From: Hymenobacter sp. 15J16-1T3B
GTDB lineage: Bacteria > Bacteroidota > Bacteroidia > Cytophagales > Hymenobacteraceae
Assembly (NCBI RefSeq): GCF_020711235.1
Contig: NZ_JAJFAV010000003.1
Location: 248,001 to 312,000 of the forward strand
Direction of reading: 5' to 3'
DNA length: 64,000 nucleotides
Shown here: positions 34,546-42,858 of the stretch, in pieces
Numbering within the stretch: position 1 is the first letter of the stretch
Layout: each line of letters begins with the position of its first letter
Notes under the pieces: generated by a model
The model's database searches: none
What the model was told of the DNA's origin: nothing
The model's input: only the letters and a program-made list of their open reading frames with translations
Position numbers and translations under genes: made by a program

Positions 34546-36309
34546 TTACGGCGCCGCCGTCACCGTTAGCGGCTCCTGGCCCGTGAGGCGCAGCACCGGG
34601 TAGCGGCGGTAGCCCGGCTCCGAGTACTCCGAGCGGCGGTACACCCATTCCAGCTGCGCCGCGGCGTCTTTGGCGAAGGCGGCATCGGCTTTTTTCTGCG
34701 CTTCCAGCTGCTGGCGCAGCTCCGGGTGCTGGCGCAGCACCGCCGCGGCCAGGTCCTCGAACACGTAGTCGGAAAAGTGCTCCTTGCTCTGCAGGATGCT
34801 GTCGAAAAAGCCCCAGGCGAAAAAGGAATCGACGGCCTGCGGCTCCAGCGTTTCCACCAGGTAGCGGGCGGCGGGCTGGTCGAGGCGGGCCACAAAGTCG
34901 CCGCGGCGCAAGTGCTGGGTTTGACGCACCGGGCGCAGCTCCACTTTCGAGTGCACGTAGTGGCCTTCGAAGGGGCGCGGGGTGGTCTGGAACTCCTCGA
35001 TGTACTGGGCCTCGACCTCCACGGTGGCGTCTTGGCTGAGGCGCTGCAGCTGCACGCCGTTGCGCCGCAGCCGCTCGATGATGGTTTCCCAGGCCTGCGG
35101 AATCAGGTAGGCGGCCGGCTTCGCCACCGACACGCCCGGGCGGTAGGTGTTGTAGTACTTCACCGGGCGGACGTAGGGCGCGGCGCGGTCGTAGTACAGC
35201 CGGGGCTGGCCGCTGACCTCGCTGGGCTTGGTGCGGCCCTCGTAGCCGCGAAACTGCACTTCGTCCACGGCCGACTTATCCAGCTGCCAGGTCAGCGGAA
35301 ACAGCGTCTGGGCCAGCAGTTGCCGGTCGGCCTCGGCGCGGGCTTTCCCCAGCTCCTCGGCGTCGCGGTGCACGAAGTGGATGACCTCGTCGAGCAGGGC
35401 GTAGGTGGATTCCACGCGCGGCTTGAAAGGCTTGAGCATGTGCGTTTCGGGCATGAAGCCGATGCAATTGAACAAGGCCGCGTAGCCGGTGGAGTAGCGT
35501 GGCGAGTCGGAAAAGCCGATCAGCCCGCTTTCCGGGGTTTGTCCGTCGAAGTCCACGTAGGGCGTCATCGGCCACTGGCGCTTGTCCATGCCGCCGTAGA
35601 GGGCGGGCAGCAGGCGCTGCTGCAGGTACTGGCCCAGCACCGGGTGCAGCTTGTCCTTCTGCGAGGCAATGAGCGTCATGGTGTACTGGTAATCAGCGCC
35701 GTTGGAGGTGTGCGTCTCCACGAACACTTCGGGCCGCCAGCGCTGAAACAGCTCGGCAAAGGAGCGGGCGTTGCGCGACTCCTGCTTGATGTAGTCCCGG
35801 TTGAGGTCGTAGTGGCGGCCGTTGCCGCGGAAGCCGTACTGCTCGGGCCCGTTCTGGTTCACGCGGGTGGTGCGGTTGCGGTTCAGCATGCCGTCGACGT
35901 TGTAAACGGGCACCACCACCAGGGTCACGTTCTGCAGCTGCTCGCGCAGCTTGTTCTGCTGCAGGTAGTCGCGCACCAGCATCATGGAGGCGTCGATGCC
36001 CTCCGGCTCGCCGGGGTGGATGCCGTTCTGGATAAACACCACGCGCCGGTTTTTGCGCCGCACCGAGGCCGGGTCCGCGTCGCCGTCGAGGGAAATGACC
36101 ACCTCGTGCAGCGGCTCGCCGCTGTCGGTGGGGCCGGCCGGGCGCAGGGTGAGTTCGGAGTAGGCCGCGTCGAGGCGCTGGTAGTAGGCCAGGCATTCGG
36201 CGTAGGTGGCCGTGGTGTTGCCGTTGCCTTTCTCGAAGGGCGTGCGCCAGTCGGGCTTGTCGGCGGGTGGGGAAGTCAGGGCGGCGGCTAGCATGAGGGT
36301 AGCAAGCAT
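34546..36309 (-). CDS. M14-family zinc carboxypeptidase, secreted
   Basis: 587 aa. N-terminal hydrophobic stretch MLATLMLAAALTSPPA acts as a signal peptide. M14 motifs in order: His98-x-x-Glu101 (NGIHPGEPEG), Asn170-Arg171 after GRHYDL (substrate carboxylate binding), the third zinc ligand His200 in VETHTSNG, and the catalytic-base candidate Glu288 in MPETHMLKPF. The catalytic domain fills ~30-330; the last ~250 residues (with RLSQDATVEVEAQYIEEFQT and PFEGHYVHSKVEL) are a beta-rich region found in long Bacteroidota M14 enzymes. Predicted to trim C-terminal residues from peptides or peptidoglycan stems outside the cytoplasm. Confidence 0.88.
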   Translation of the reverse strand: MLATLMLAAALTSPPADKPDWRTPFEKGNGNTTATYAECLAYYQRLDAAYSELTLRPAGPTDSGEPLHEVVISLDGDADPASVRRKNRRVVFIQNGIHPGEPEGIDASMMLVRDYLQQNKLREQLQNVTLVVVPVYNVDGMLNRNRTTRVNQNGPEQYGFRGNGRHYDLNRDYIKQESRNARSFAELFQRWRPEVFVETHTSNGADYQYTMTLIASQKDKLHPVLGQYLQQRLLPALYGGMDKRQWPMTPYVDFDGQTPESGLIGFSDSPRYSTGYAALFNCIGFMPETHMLKPFKPRVESTYALLDEVIHFVHRDAEELGKARAEADRQLLAQTLFPLTWQLDKSAVDEVQFRGYEGRTKPSEVSGQPRLYYDRAAPYVRPVKYYNTYRPGVSVAKPAAYLIPQAWETIIERLRRNGVQLQRLSQDATVEVEAQYIEEFQTTPRPFEGHYVHSKVELRPVRQTQHLRRGDFVARLDQPAARYLVETLEPQAVDSFFAWGFFDSILQSKEHFSDYVFEDLAAAVLRQHPELRQQLEAQKKADAAFAKDAAAQLEWVYRRSEYSEPGYRRYPVLRLTGQEPLTVTAAP

Positions 36310-36363
36310 GGGAAACGTGTTCGGGGCGGCAAGATGCCACGAAGCGGCGAAAGTGCGTCGGCG

Positions 36364-36984
36364 CTATTTGCGCTGGCCACCGACCCGGCGCGTCTGGGGC
36401 GCGGCGGGCGGTACCGTCAGCTGCAGAATTCGTCGCAACGTTTGCTCGCTGCGCAACCGGGCCGACTGGTCGCGCACGTACGAGCGCCGCGTGGCCAGCT
36501 GCAGGTAGTACACCTTGGGGATGATGTTAATCCAGGTCGAGCGGTGGCCGTACAACTCTGCCAAAACGGTCTGCAGGCTGTCCAGGGCCGGGCCGGCCGC
36601 CACCGTGCTGCGGGCCAGCTCCTGCCATTTTCCGCGGTTGCGCGCGTAAAAACGCGCGGCCGTATCGGCGAATTGTATAGGCACGTAGGCTCCCGGATCT
36701 TGGTAACGGTACCAGTAGGCGCGCACCGTTTGCGGTTCGCGCACCACCGCCAGGCACTCATGGGGCCAGTCGTGGGCGTACGACAACCGCAGCGTGTCGC
36801 CCACCGCCAGGTCGCGGACCGAAATGGTATCGAAAGCAACGAGGACGCCGTGCTCGATGGGGGCGGAAGAAATCCGTCGACCGGAGGTGCAAGACGTGCC
36901 GCTGGCGACAACGGCCAGCCCGAAGCCCAGGCATGCCAGTTGCTGAAGCCCAAACCGGTGCGCTGCCGTGGACAAACGCGCCAA
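36364..36984 (-). CDS. Hypothetical exported protein with non-ATG start
   Basis: 206 aa if the TTG at 36984 is used (TTG at 36975 gives 203). The DoxX stop is at 36989, so the start lies just after it and the genes are likely coupled; longer starts would run through DoxX in another frame. The N-terminus RFGLQQLACLGFGLAVVASGTSC looks like a signal peptide with a weak lipobox (GTSC). The rest is unassigned: DLAVGDTLRLSYAHDWPHECLAVVREPQTVRAYWYRYQDPG, then a helical segment (ARFYARNRGKWQELARS) and a basic tail. Coding composition is good, so the gene is probably real. Confidence 0.55.
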   Translation of the reverse strand: MARLSTAAHRFGLQQLACLGFGLAVVASGTSCTSGRRISSAPIEHGVLVAFDTISVRDLAVGDTLRLSYAHDWPHECLAVVREPQTVRAYWYRYQDPGAYVPIQFADTAARFYARNRGKWQELARSTVAAGPALDSLQTVLAELYGHRSTWINIIPKVYYLQLATRRSYVRDQSARLRSEQTLRRILQLTVPPAAPQTRRVGGQRK

Positions 36985-36988
36985 CGCC

Positions 36989-37423
36989 TTAGTACCGCAG
37001 CCGGCTGGGCGGAAACAACTGATGGTCGGCGCTGTAGCGGCCCGGCCCGATGAGCAGCAGCCCCAGGAACACAAAGCCGTTTTCCACCGCGTGGGAGTAG
37101 CCGCTGAACCCCTCGCCGGTGGCCAGGTGCGACACAGCCGCCACCACCATCGTGATGAGCAGCGCCGCGCAGGCCCAGCGAAACAGCAGCCCGAGCACCA
37201 GCAACTGCCCGCCGATGGTTTCGGCCACGGCCGCGGCCAAGCCCCAGGCGGTGGGGGCAAAGCCGACGCCGAGGTGGCGCATTTCCCCGCCCAGCGCCGT
37301 CCATTTTTCCGGGCCGCCCATCAGCTTGGGGTAGCCGTGAATGACCATCATTACGCCCAGGCCCAGGCGCAGTACGAGCAGCCCCAGGTCGGCGTAGCGG
37401 TAACGGTTTTCGAGCAGGGGCAT
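36989..37423 (-). CDS. DoxX family membrane protein
   Basis: 144 aa, four membrane helices. DoxX pattern: LGLLVLRLGLGVMMVIHGYPKLMGGPEKW (R-x-x-x-G, HGxPKL), GLAAAVAETIGGQLLVLGLLFRWA and a final FVFLGLLLIGPGRYSADH. The family sits in the inner membrane; some members form quinol oxidase partners or redox complexes, most lack an assigned function. It is the first gene of a short operon with the exported protein at 36364-36984, which starts 4 bp after the DoxX stop. Confidence 0.85.
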   Translation of the reverse strand: MPLLENRYRYADLGLLVLRLGLGVMMVIHGYPKLMGGPEKWTALGGEMRHLGVGFAPTAWGLAAAVAETIGGQLLVLGLLFRWACAALLITMVVAAVSHLATGEGFSGYSHAVENGFVFLGLLLIGPGRYSADHQLFPPSRLRY

Positions 37424-37547
37424 GGCGGCGGGCTAGGAGTGGGGGTGAGGGCGGCCCGCCCAGGAGGCTGCAGGTGGGGCAATGCGGCGGGCCGGCGTCG
37501 CCAAAGTACACAAACGCCCGCTGATTCGCAGCGCCAAAAGCCAAGTT

Positions 37548-38183
37548 CTACTGGTAAAGTATAATGCCGGTGATGCGCGTACCGGCCGGAATGTCGTCCT
37601 TGCGCAGCACCCGGCCCAGCGGCAGGCTGCGCCGGTCCAGCAGCCACGTCATGCCCACGCGCTCCGACACGGCCGCCACGTTGCCCTCGGCCTGCTCGAT
37701 GGTTTGCACCCCGTAGGCCCGGCGCACCTCGCCGTAGGTACTGCCCACGCCCAGGCCCTCGGCCGTGCGGTAGCGCGCGTCCTGCACCTGCACGCGCCAG
37801 AGGCGGTTGCCGCCGTCTTCGATGGCGCCCACCAGCTCCAGCAGCAGGGGCGGGGTGCCGGCCGGCGCGTCGTCGGGGCGGTACTCGTAGGCAGGGTACT
37901 CAATGCCCTCCAAGCGCCGCGTGGTTTTCGTCAGGCTGCTCGACGGCAGCAGCGTCAGCAACTCGGCTTCGTTCATGTTGATGCGCAGCTGGCCCGCGTA
38001 GCCCGGCTTGAGCAGCAGGTGCTCGTCCTTGGCCAGTGGAATGGCCGCCGGGGCGGGAGCCGGCGCGGGAGCAGCAGCGGCCGGCTCGGCGGTGGCCGTC
38101 GGGGCCGAGGCCGTCGGTTCGGTGGAGGTGCAGGCCGACAGCAGGGCGAAGGCGGCGGGCAGGGCGGAGGCGAGGCGAAGCAT
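37548..38183 (-). CDS. Hypothetical lipoprotein
   Basis: 211 aa. Lipobox LLSAC at about residue 18 after MLRLASALPAAFA. A long Thr/Pro/Ala-rich linker (about 20-50, PTASAPTATAEPAAAAPAPAP) precedes a beta-rich globular part that contains QLRINMNEAELLTLLPSSSL and LGVGSTYGEVRRAYG, a short two-strand-helix form similar to the PASTA/SmpA-like 'GxTxxEVxxxxG' pattern. Likely an outer- or inner-membrane-anchored protein; no function known. A perfect -7 box stands only 4 bp upstream of the ATG. Confidence 0.65.
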   Translation of the reverse strand: MLRLASALPAAFALLSACTSTEPTASAPTATAEPAAAAPAPAPAPAAIPLAKDEHLLLKPGYAGQLRINMNEAELLTLLPSSSLTKTTRRLEGIEYPAYEYRPDDAPAGTPPLLLELVGAIEDGGNRLWRVQVQDARYRTAEGLGVGSTYGEVRRAYGVQTIEQAEGNVAAVSERVGMTWLLDRRSLPLGRVLRKDDIPAGTRITGIILYQ

Positions 38184-38187
38184 ACCC

Positions 38188-38195
38188 CAAACCTA
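38188..38195 (-). promoter_or_regulatory. TAnnTTTG box immediately upstream of the lipoprotein start
   Basis: TAGGTTTG on the minus strand, 4 bp before ATG 38183. If functional, the transcript would begin at or next to the start codon. Confidence 0.4.
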
Positions 38196-38333
38196 CTGCG
38201 GAGCAGGGGCATTTGCTGCCCGCACGTCCCGGTCACCCCGCCGCGCTCCGGCGGGAAAGTTTGAAAAACACGCCGTAAAATGCCGCCAATCAGTTTGATA
38301 CGAAGCACGGCTCGCCCGCAAGCCAGCCGCCGC

Positions 38334-38341
38334 TACCTTTG
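38334..38341 (+). promoter_or_regulatory. -7 promoter box of surE
   Basis: TACCTTTG, a perfect TAnnTTTG box, 36 nt before the GTG start at 38378. It overlaps a TTG that would otherwise extend the frame, arguing for the GTG. Confidence 0.7.
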
Positions 38342-38377
38342 CCGCCGTATTTACTGCCGACCAACCTGATTTTGCCC

Positions 38378-39253
38378 GTGAGTGCCGACGCCCCCAAGCA
38401 GCCGCTGATTCTGATTTCCAACGACGACAGCATTGCCGCCCCCGGCATTGCGGTGCTCGTGCGCGTGATGCGCCGCCTCGGCGAGGTGGTGATTGTGGCC
38501 CCCGCGGCCCCGCAGTCGGGCATGGGCCACGCCATTACCCTGAGCGAACCGCTGCGCCTCGACCGCAGCCAGCTGTTCGAGGGCATCGAGGCCTACACCT
38601 GCTCGGGCACTCCGGCCGACTGCGTCAAGATTGCCAAGCACCTCGTGCTGAAAGGCCGCCGGCCCGACTTGGTCGTGTCGGGCGTCAACCACGGCTCCAA
38701 CGCCTCGGTCAACGTGATTTACTCCGGTACGATGTCGGCGGCGCTGGAAGCGGCCATTGAGGGGCTGCCCGCCATCGGTTTCTCGCTCTGCGACTTTTCG
38801 CACCAGGCCGATTTCTCGCACGCCGAGCCGTGGATTGAACACGTGGCCCGCGAGGCGCTTAGCAAGGGCGTGCCCGCCGGCACGGCCCTGAACGTGAACA
38901 TTCCCAAGAAATCCGACGCGCCCATCGTGGGGGCCAAGGTGTGCCGGCAGGCCCGCGCCAAGTGGCAGGAAGAATTCGACACCCGCCAAGACCCGTACCG
39001 CCGGCCCTACTACTGGGTGCTCGGCAACTTCCTCAACGAAGAGCCCCAGGCCGAAGACACCGACGAATGGGCCCTGGCCCACAACTACGTGAGCATTGTG
39101 CCCTGCCAGTTCGACTTCACCCACCACGCCGGCCTGCGCGCGCTGCAGGGCGACTGGACGCTGCAGCTGCCCGGCCGCCCCACGCCCGCCGAGCCGGCCG
39201 AGCCCACGCCCGTCAGCCCCGGCGACTACGGCCCGGCCAACCCGCAAGGCTAG
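38378..39253 (+). CDS. surE: 5'-nucleotidase SurE
   Basis: 291 aa from GTG 38378. Metal-dependent nucleoside 5'-monophosphate phosphatase. The conserved sites are all present: SNDD (Asp16, Asp17), APQSGMG (Ser47), and SGVNHGSNAS (Asn104), plus YSGTMSAALEAAIEGLPAIGFS. The core fold ends near residue 240; the last ~50 residues (PGRPTPAEPAEPTPVSPGDYG) are a Pro-rich extension. It acts in the cytoplasm in stationary-phase survival and nucleotide turnover in other bacteria. Transcribed alone, with a very strong terminator shared with the convergent small secreted protein. Confidence 0.93.
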   Translation: MSADAPKQPLILISNDDSIAAPGIAVLVRVMRRLGEVVIVAPAAPQSGMGHAITLSEPLRLDRSQLFEGIEAYTCSGTPADCVKIAKHLVLKGRRPDLVVSGVNHGSNASVNVIYSGTMSAALEAAIEGLPAIGFSLCDFSHQADFSHAEPWIEHVAREALSKGVPAGTALNVNIPKKSDAPIVGAKVCRQARAKWQEEFDTRQDPYRRPYYWVLGNFLNEEPQAEDTDEWALAHNYVSIVPCQFDFTHHAGLRALQGDWTLQLPGRPTPAEPAEPTPVSPGDYGPANPQG

Positions 39254-39286
39254 CGCAATAACGGCCCGACAATGCCCCGAAAACAA

Positions 39287-39322
39287 CGACGCGCCCCGGT
39301 CCGCAAGGACCGGGGCGCGTCG
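39287..39322. terminator. Strong hairpin between surE and the convergent Thr-rich gene
   Basis: Perfect 16-bp arms CGACGCGCCCCGGTCC / GGACCGGGGCGCGTCG (39287-39302, 39307-39322) closed by a stable GCAA tetraloop. It can serve both convergent genes. Confidence 0.9.
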
Positions 39323-39344
39323 CGTTTCAGGCCAGGGGTAGGCC

Positions 39345-39617
39345 TTACTGCTTCACCGTCGACTTGGTCGCCGTGCTCGAGGTCTGGGTCTTGGTCACGC
39401 CGCTGGGGGTGGTATGGGTCATCGTCTTGTGGTGCTGCGACGAGGACTTGTACTGGCCCGAGGTTTTGGTCTGGCCGCTGGGCGTGGTCATGGTCTTGGT
39501 CCGCGTCGACGTGGTGCCCGACTGGGTGGTCGTGGTGGTTTTGGTCGGCGTAGTTTGGGCCGAGGCTGCGGTGCTGAGCAGGGCGCCGGCGGCAAGCAGC
39601 AACAGGTACTTTTTCAT
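39345..39617 (-). CDS. Small Thr-rich secreted protein
   Basis: 90 aa from ATG 39617. Signal peptide MKKYLLLLAAGALLSTAASAQ, then ~70 residues of low complexity rich in Thr, Ser, Lys and Gln, with repeated TTPSGxTKT segments. No fold, cysteine or catalytic residue. The signal peptide is near-identical to that of the neighbouring protein at 39691-39930, which suggests a tandem duplication. Possible roles (surface-exposed polymer-binding, sugar carrier, glycosylation target) are guesses. Real rather than noise because of the signal peptide and matching composition. Confidence 0.65.
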   Translation of the reverse strand: MKKYLLLLAAGALLSTAASAQTTPTKTTTTTQSGTTSTRTKTMTTPSGQTKTSGQYKSSSQHHKTMTHTTPSGVTKTQTSSTATKSTVKQ

Positions 39618-39690
39618 GGTCGGAGTGGGGGGAATAGTTGAGATTAGGAGTTCAACGGGCAAAGCTGCCCGCGGGATGCATCCGCGGGGC

Positions 39691-39930
39691 CTAGCCTTCG
39701 GTGGTGGTCGTGGTGGTCTTCTGCATGTCACCCTTCTTCATCATCTTCTTGGTGTCCTTGGCGTCTTTCTTGGGCACGCCGGCGTCCTTGGCGTCCTTTT
39801 TCATCACCTTGCCGGCCTTTTTGCCGGTTTGGGTGGTTGAGGTCGTGGTGGTGGTGCTCGGCGTGGTTTGGGCCGAAGCCGCGGCGGCCGCGCAGCAGAT
39901 GGCCGCTAGGAGCAGCAGGTACTTTTTCAT
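39691..39930 (-). CDS. Small Lys/Thr-rich secreted protein
   Basis: 79 aa from ATG 39930. Signal peptide MKKYLLLLAAICCAAAAASAQ, then a TTPSTTTTTSTTQT run and a strongly basic Lys/Asp region made of repeated KKDAKD elements (KKAGKVMKKDAKDAG, VPKKDAKDTKKMMKKGD), ending in poly-Thr. It shares its signal peptide type with the protein at 39345-39617. The repeated KKDAKD could bind polyanions such as DNA, teichoic-like or acidic exopolysaccharide; this is inference. Oriented the same way as its partner, 73 bp apart. Confidence 0.65.
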   Translation of the reverse strand: MKKYLLLLAAICCAAAAASAQTTPSTTTTTSTTQTGKKAGKVMKKDAKDAGVPKKDAKDTKKMMKKGDMQKTTTTTTEG

Positions 39931-40062
39931 GGAAGAAACGTGGGTTGAGGTGACGGTTGTGGCCGAAACGTAGCGCGGCGAAGTGAAGCTGGCGTGAGGG
40001 CGCAAACCCGGCCGCCGGCGTATCTTGCCCGCCCCGATTGTTTCGCTTCAACCATTCCCGTT

Positions 40063-41055
40063 ATGCTATTCCCCGCATTGCCGCGGCGCGGCCGCTGGCT
40101 GCTCCGCCCGGCCCGGGCCCAGCAGCTCTACCGCACCCAGGAGCCGTTTGCTCACACCTATTCCATCGTGGCCCGCGACCCGAAAACGGGCGACCTGGCC
40201 GTGGCCGTGCAAAGCCACTGGTTTTCGGTGGGCACGGCCGTGTCGTGGGCCGAGGCCGGGGTGGGAGCCATTGCCACCCAGTCGTTTACCAACAAGTCCT
40301 TCGGGCCGCGCGGGCTGGCCCTGCTGAAAAGCGGCAAAACCGCCCAGCAAACCCTCGACGAGCTGCTGCGCACCGACGAAGGCCGCGACGTGCGCCAGGT
40401 GGCCATAGTCGACAGCAAGGGCAACGTGGCCACCCACACGGGGAAAAAATGCGTCGACATGGCCGGGCACCAGCAGGGCGCCGGGTTTTCGGTGCAGGCC
40501 AACATGATGCTTTCCGACAAGGTGTGGCCCGCCATGGCCCGGGCCTTCGAGCAAAACGCCCAGCTGCCGCTGCCCGAGCGCCTGCTGGCCGCCCTCGACG
40601 CGGCCCAGGCCCAGGGCGGCGACATCCGCGGGCGGCAGTCGGCCGCGCTGCTGGTGGTGCGCGCCCAGGCCTCCGACGCGCCCTGGGACGACCGGCTGGT
40701 GGATCTGCGCGTGGACGACGCCCCGGAGCCGCTCAAGGAGCTGCGCCGCCTGCTGCAGCTGCAGCGCGCCTACGACCACATGAACGCCGGCGACCTGGCC
40801 GTGGAGAAAAACGACATGCCCGCCGCCGTGCGCGAGTACCAGGCCGCCGAGCAAGCCTTCCCCCACAACTTGGAAATGCGCTACTGGCACGCCATCACGC
40901 TGGCCAACAAGGGGCAGGTGGCCGAAGCCAAAAAGCTACTGCAGCCCATTTTTCGGCAGGAGCCCAACTGGCGCACCCTCACCGAGCGCCTGCCCAAAGT
41001 GGGCCTGCTGACCGTGCCGGAAGCCGAGCTAAAACAAATTCTAGCCCTGAAATAA
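40063..41055 (+). CDS. DUF1028 family protein with C-terminal TPR-like segment
   Basis: 330 aa from ATG 40063. The DUF1028 domain (~28-230) is diagnostic: TYSIVARDPKTGDLAVAVQSHWFSVGTAVSWAEAGVGAIATQ, RQVAIVDSKGNVATHTG, QGAGFSVQANMM, and ALLVVRAQ. It resembles Ntn-hydrolase-like proteins of unknown activity. Residues ~245-330 are helical and TPR-like (EKNDMPAAVREYQAAEQAFPHNLEMRYWHA). Homologues usually have a hydrophobic signal peptide ending ARAQ; here the segment reads RRGRWLLRPARAQQ with no hydrophobic core. A deletion or sequence error may have removed it. TATCTTGC at 40021 is an imperfect -7 box. Confidence 0.8.
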   Translation: MLFPALPRRGRWLLRPARAQQLYRTQEPFAHTYSIVARDPKTGDLAVAVQSHWFSVGTAVSWAEAGVGAIATQSFTNKSFGPRGLALLKSGKTAQQTLDELLRTDEGRDVRQVAIVDSKGNVATHTGKKCVDMAGHQQGAGFSVQANMMLSDKVWPAMARAFEQNAQLPLPERLLAALDAAQAQGGDIRGRQSAALLVVRAQASDAPWDDRLVDLRVDDAPEPLKELRRLLQLQRAYDHMNAGDLAVEKNDMPAAVREYQAAEQAFPHNLEMRYWHAITLANKGQVAEAKKLLQPIFRQEPNWRTLTERLPKVGLLTVPEAELKQILALK

Positions 41056-41131
41056 GCCGCCACGCGGCCCGTTCAAGCCACGTTCGGCCCCGCGGGCGCG
41101 TCTGTGGTCTACCCGCTTTCTATTCTTGCTT

Positions 41132-41686
41132 ATGCCTTTTCTGATTCGTTTGCTCTGCCTGCTGCCCTTGCTTGGCGCCGCCACCTTGCCCGCGCCCGAC
41201 GCTGCCAAGCCCAAGGCCGTGACCGTGTATCTGGTGCGCCACGCCGAAAAAGGCCCGCTGACCGACCCGCAGAAGCCCACCGAGCAGCCCCTGAGCGCCG
41301 CCGGGGAGCAACGCGCCCAAGCCCTGCGCGACGCGCTGCGCAAAGAGCCCATCGTGGCCGTGTACTGCACCGACACCAAGCGCACCCGCGACACGGCCGC
41401 GCCCTTGGCCTCGGCCCGCAAGCTCAACCCCGAGTCGTACGTGGCCGACGCGCCCGGCCTGGCCGCGCTAGCCACCCGCATCCGCCAGGTGACGCCGGCC
41501 GGCAAAGCCGCCTTGGTGGTGGGCCACTCCAACACGGTGCTCGAAACCATCGAGGCCCTGGGCGCGCCGCGGCCCGTCAAGGCCATCGGCGACGACGAGT
41601 TCAGCTACCTGTTCGAGGTGAAGCTGCCGGCCAGCGGCGGCCCGGCCACGGCGACGGTGCGCCGCTACGGGGCGCAGCTGAAGTAG
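41132..41686 (+). CDS. Histidine phosphatase family protein (SixA/PGM-like), secreted
   Basis: 184 aa from ATG 41132. Signal peptide MPFLIRLLCLLPLLGAATLPAPDA. Catalytic core: YLVRHAEKG with the phospho-accepting His in the RHAEK motif, the Arg in DTKRTRDTA and the second His in VVGHSNTV. Small, single-domain members such as SixA remove phosphate from protein His or small molecules; a signal peptide points to a periplasmic role here. It directly precedes the three DUF3298-like paralogues by 4 bp, so it may be co-transcribed with them. Substrate unknown. Confidence 0.8.
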   Translation: MPFLIRLLCLLPLLGAATLPAPDAAKPKAVTVYLVRHAEKGPLTDPQKPTEQPLSAAGEQRAQALRDALRKEPIVAVYCTDTKRTRDTAAPLASARKLNPESYVADAPGLAALATRIRQVTPAGKAALVVGHSNTVLETIEALGAPRPVKAIGDDEFSYLFEVKLPASGGPATATVRRYGAQLK

Positions 41687-41690
41687 CCCG

Positions 41691-42848
41691 ATGAACCTGC
41701 ACCTGCCGTTAGTCGGCCTGCTGCTGTTAAGCGCGGCGGGTGGCCCGGGCCGGGAGGCCCCGCGTGCGGCAGTCCGGCGCGCATCCGGCCTGAGCCATTG
41801 GCTAACCTCCAACCGGCGCTGGCGCGGCACCATCGGCCAGCTGCCCGTGACGCTGCAGCTGGATTCGGGCCACCTGGGCTGCCGAGGCGAGTACGCCTAC
41901 GACCGGCTGGGGCGCGCCCTGGACCTGACGCCGAAAGCCTCCGAGCCGCGCCCGCCCCGGGTGTTTGAGGAACGCGCCCCGGATGCATTCCGCGTGACGG
42001 GCTGGCTGCAGCTCGACGCGCCGGCTGGCCCCGCCATTACCGGTACCTGGCGCAGCTCCGACGGCCGCCGTTCGGTTCCGCTTGCCCTGCGCGAGAACTA
42101 CCACGACGCGGCCCACTACGAGCTCGAAACCTGGCAGCTGCGTTGCCCGGTTTCCCGCCCCGACGCCACCCGCCCGGCCGGCAGCTGGACGCACTACGAG
42201 CAAAGCTACCTGCGCGTGCGCCTGCCCGGCCACCCCGCCGCCGAGCAGCGGCTACGGCGGGTGCTGGGGCCGCCCGTAGCCGCGTCTGCCGTGAAAAACC
42301 GCCTGCAGACCGCGCTGCTGGGCAAGCCGGCCGGCTACCTGCGGGAAGAGGCCCTGTACGTCGTATGCAACACCAACTACCTGCTCTCGGTGGTGAGTTG
42401 GCACAAAGAGCTAAACCCCACCGCGAATACCATTGACGAGTGGACGGACGTGCGCAACTTCGATCTGCGCACCGGCCGGGAGCTGCAGCTACCCGACCTG
42501 CTGCGCCCCGGCTACCAACCCCGGCTGCGGCAACTGCTGCTCGGGAAGCTGGCCGCGGTGTGGAAAACCGGGGGCTACGGCCGCGTCGGGGCCGATGGCA
42601 AGCTGCCTCGCAGCGGCTTCAGCGTGGTGCCCACCGGCCTGCAATTCAGCTACGACCAGCGCGACGACGCCAGACTGGTCTGGGCCGGCTCCGTGCGCAC
42701 CGGCCGTCAAATCGGCGTAGCGCTGAGCTACCGGGAGTTGCTGCCGCTGATCCGGCCCGACGGCCCGCTGGCGGCTATGCTGCGGGAGCGGGGGCTGGCT
42801 GCGGATGCGGCGTCGGCCCAGGAACTAAGCCGCTCAGCGGGTAAATAA
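41691..42848 (+). CDS. DUF3298/RsiV-like exported protein, paralogue 1
   Basis: 385 aa. Hydrophobic N-terminus MNLHLPLVGLLLLSAAGG, but no lipobox Cys, unlike paralogues 2 and 3. Middle domain: WRGTIGQLPVTLQLDS, ITGTWRSSDGRRSVPLALRENYHDAAHYELE. C-terminal DUF3298-like domain: NFDLRTGRELQLPDLLRPGYQPRLRQLLLGKL, RSGFSVVPTGLQFSY and LSYRELLPLIRPDGPLA. This domain in RsiV binds lysozyme. It is the most divergent of three tandem copies that start 4, 10 and 24 bp after the preceding stop. Function not known; surface-exposed ligand binding is a guess. Confidence 0.75.
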   Translation: MNLHLPLVGLLLLSAAGGPGREAPRAAVRRASGLSHWLTSNRRWRGTIGQLPVTLQLDSGHLGCRGEYAYDRLGRALDLTPKASEPRPPRVFEERAPDAFRVTGWLQLDAPAGPAITGTWRSSDGRRSVPLALRENYHDAAHYELETWQLRCPVSRPDATRPAGSWTHYEQSYLRVRLPGHPAAEQRLRRVLGPPVAASAVKNRLQTALLGKPAGYLREEALYVVCNTNYLLSVVSWHKELNPTANTIDEWTDVRNFDLRTGRELQLPDLLRPGYQPRLRQLLLGKLAAVWKTGGYGRVGADGKLPRSGFSVVPTGLQFSYDQRDDARLVWAGSVRTGRQIGVALSYRELLPLIRPDGPLAAMLRERGLAADAASAQELSRSAGK

Positions 42849-42858
42849 CCCCCCGAGT

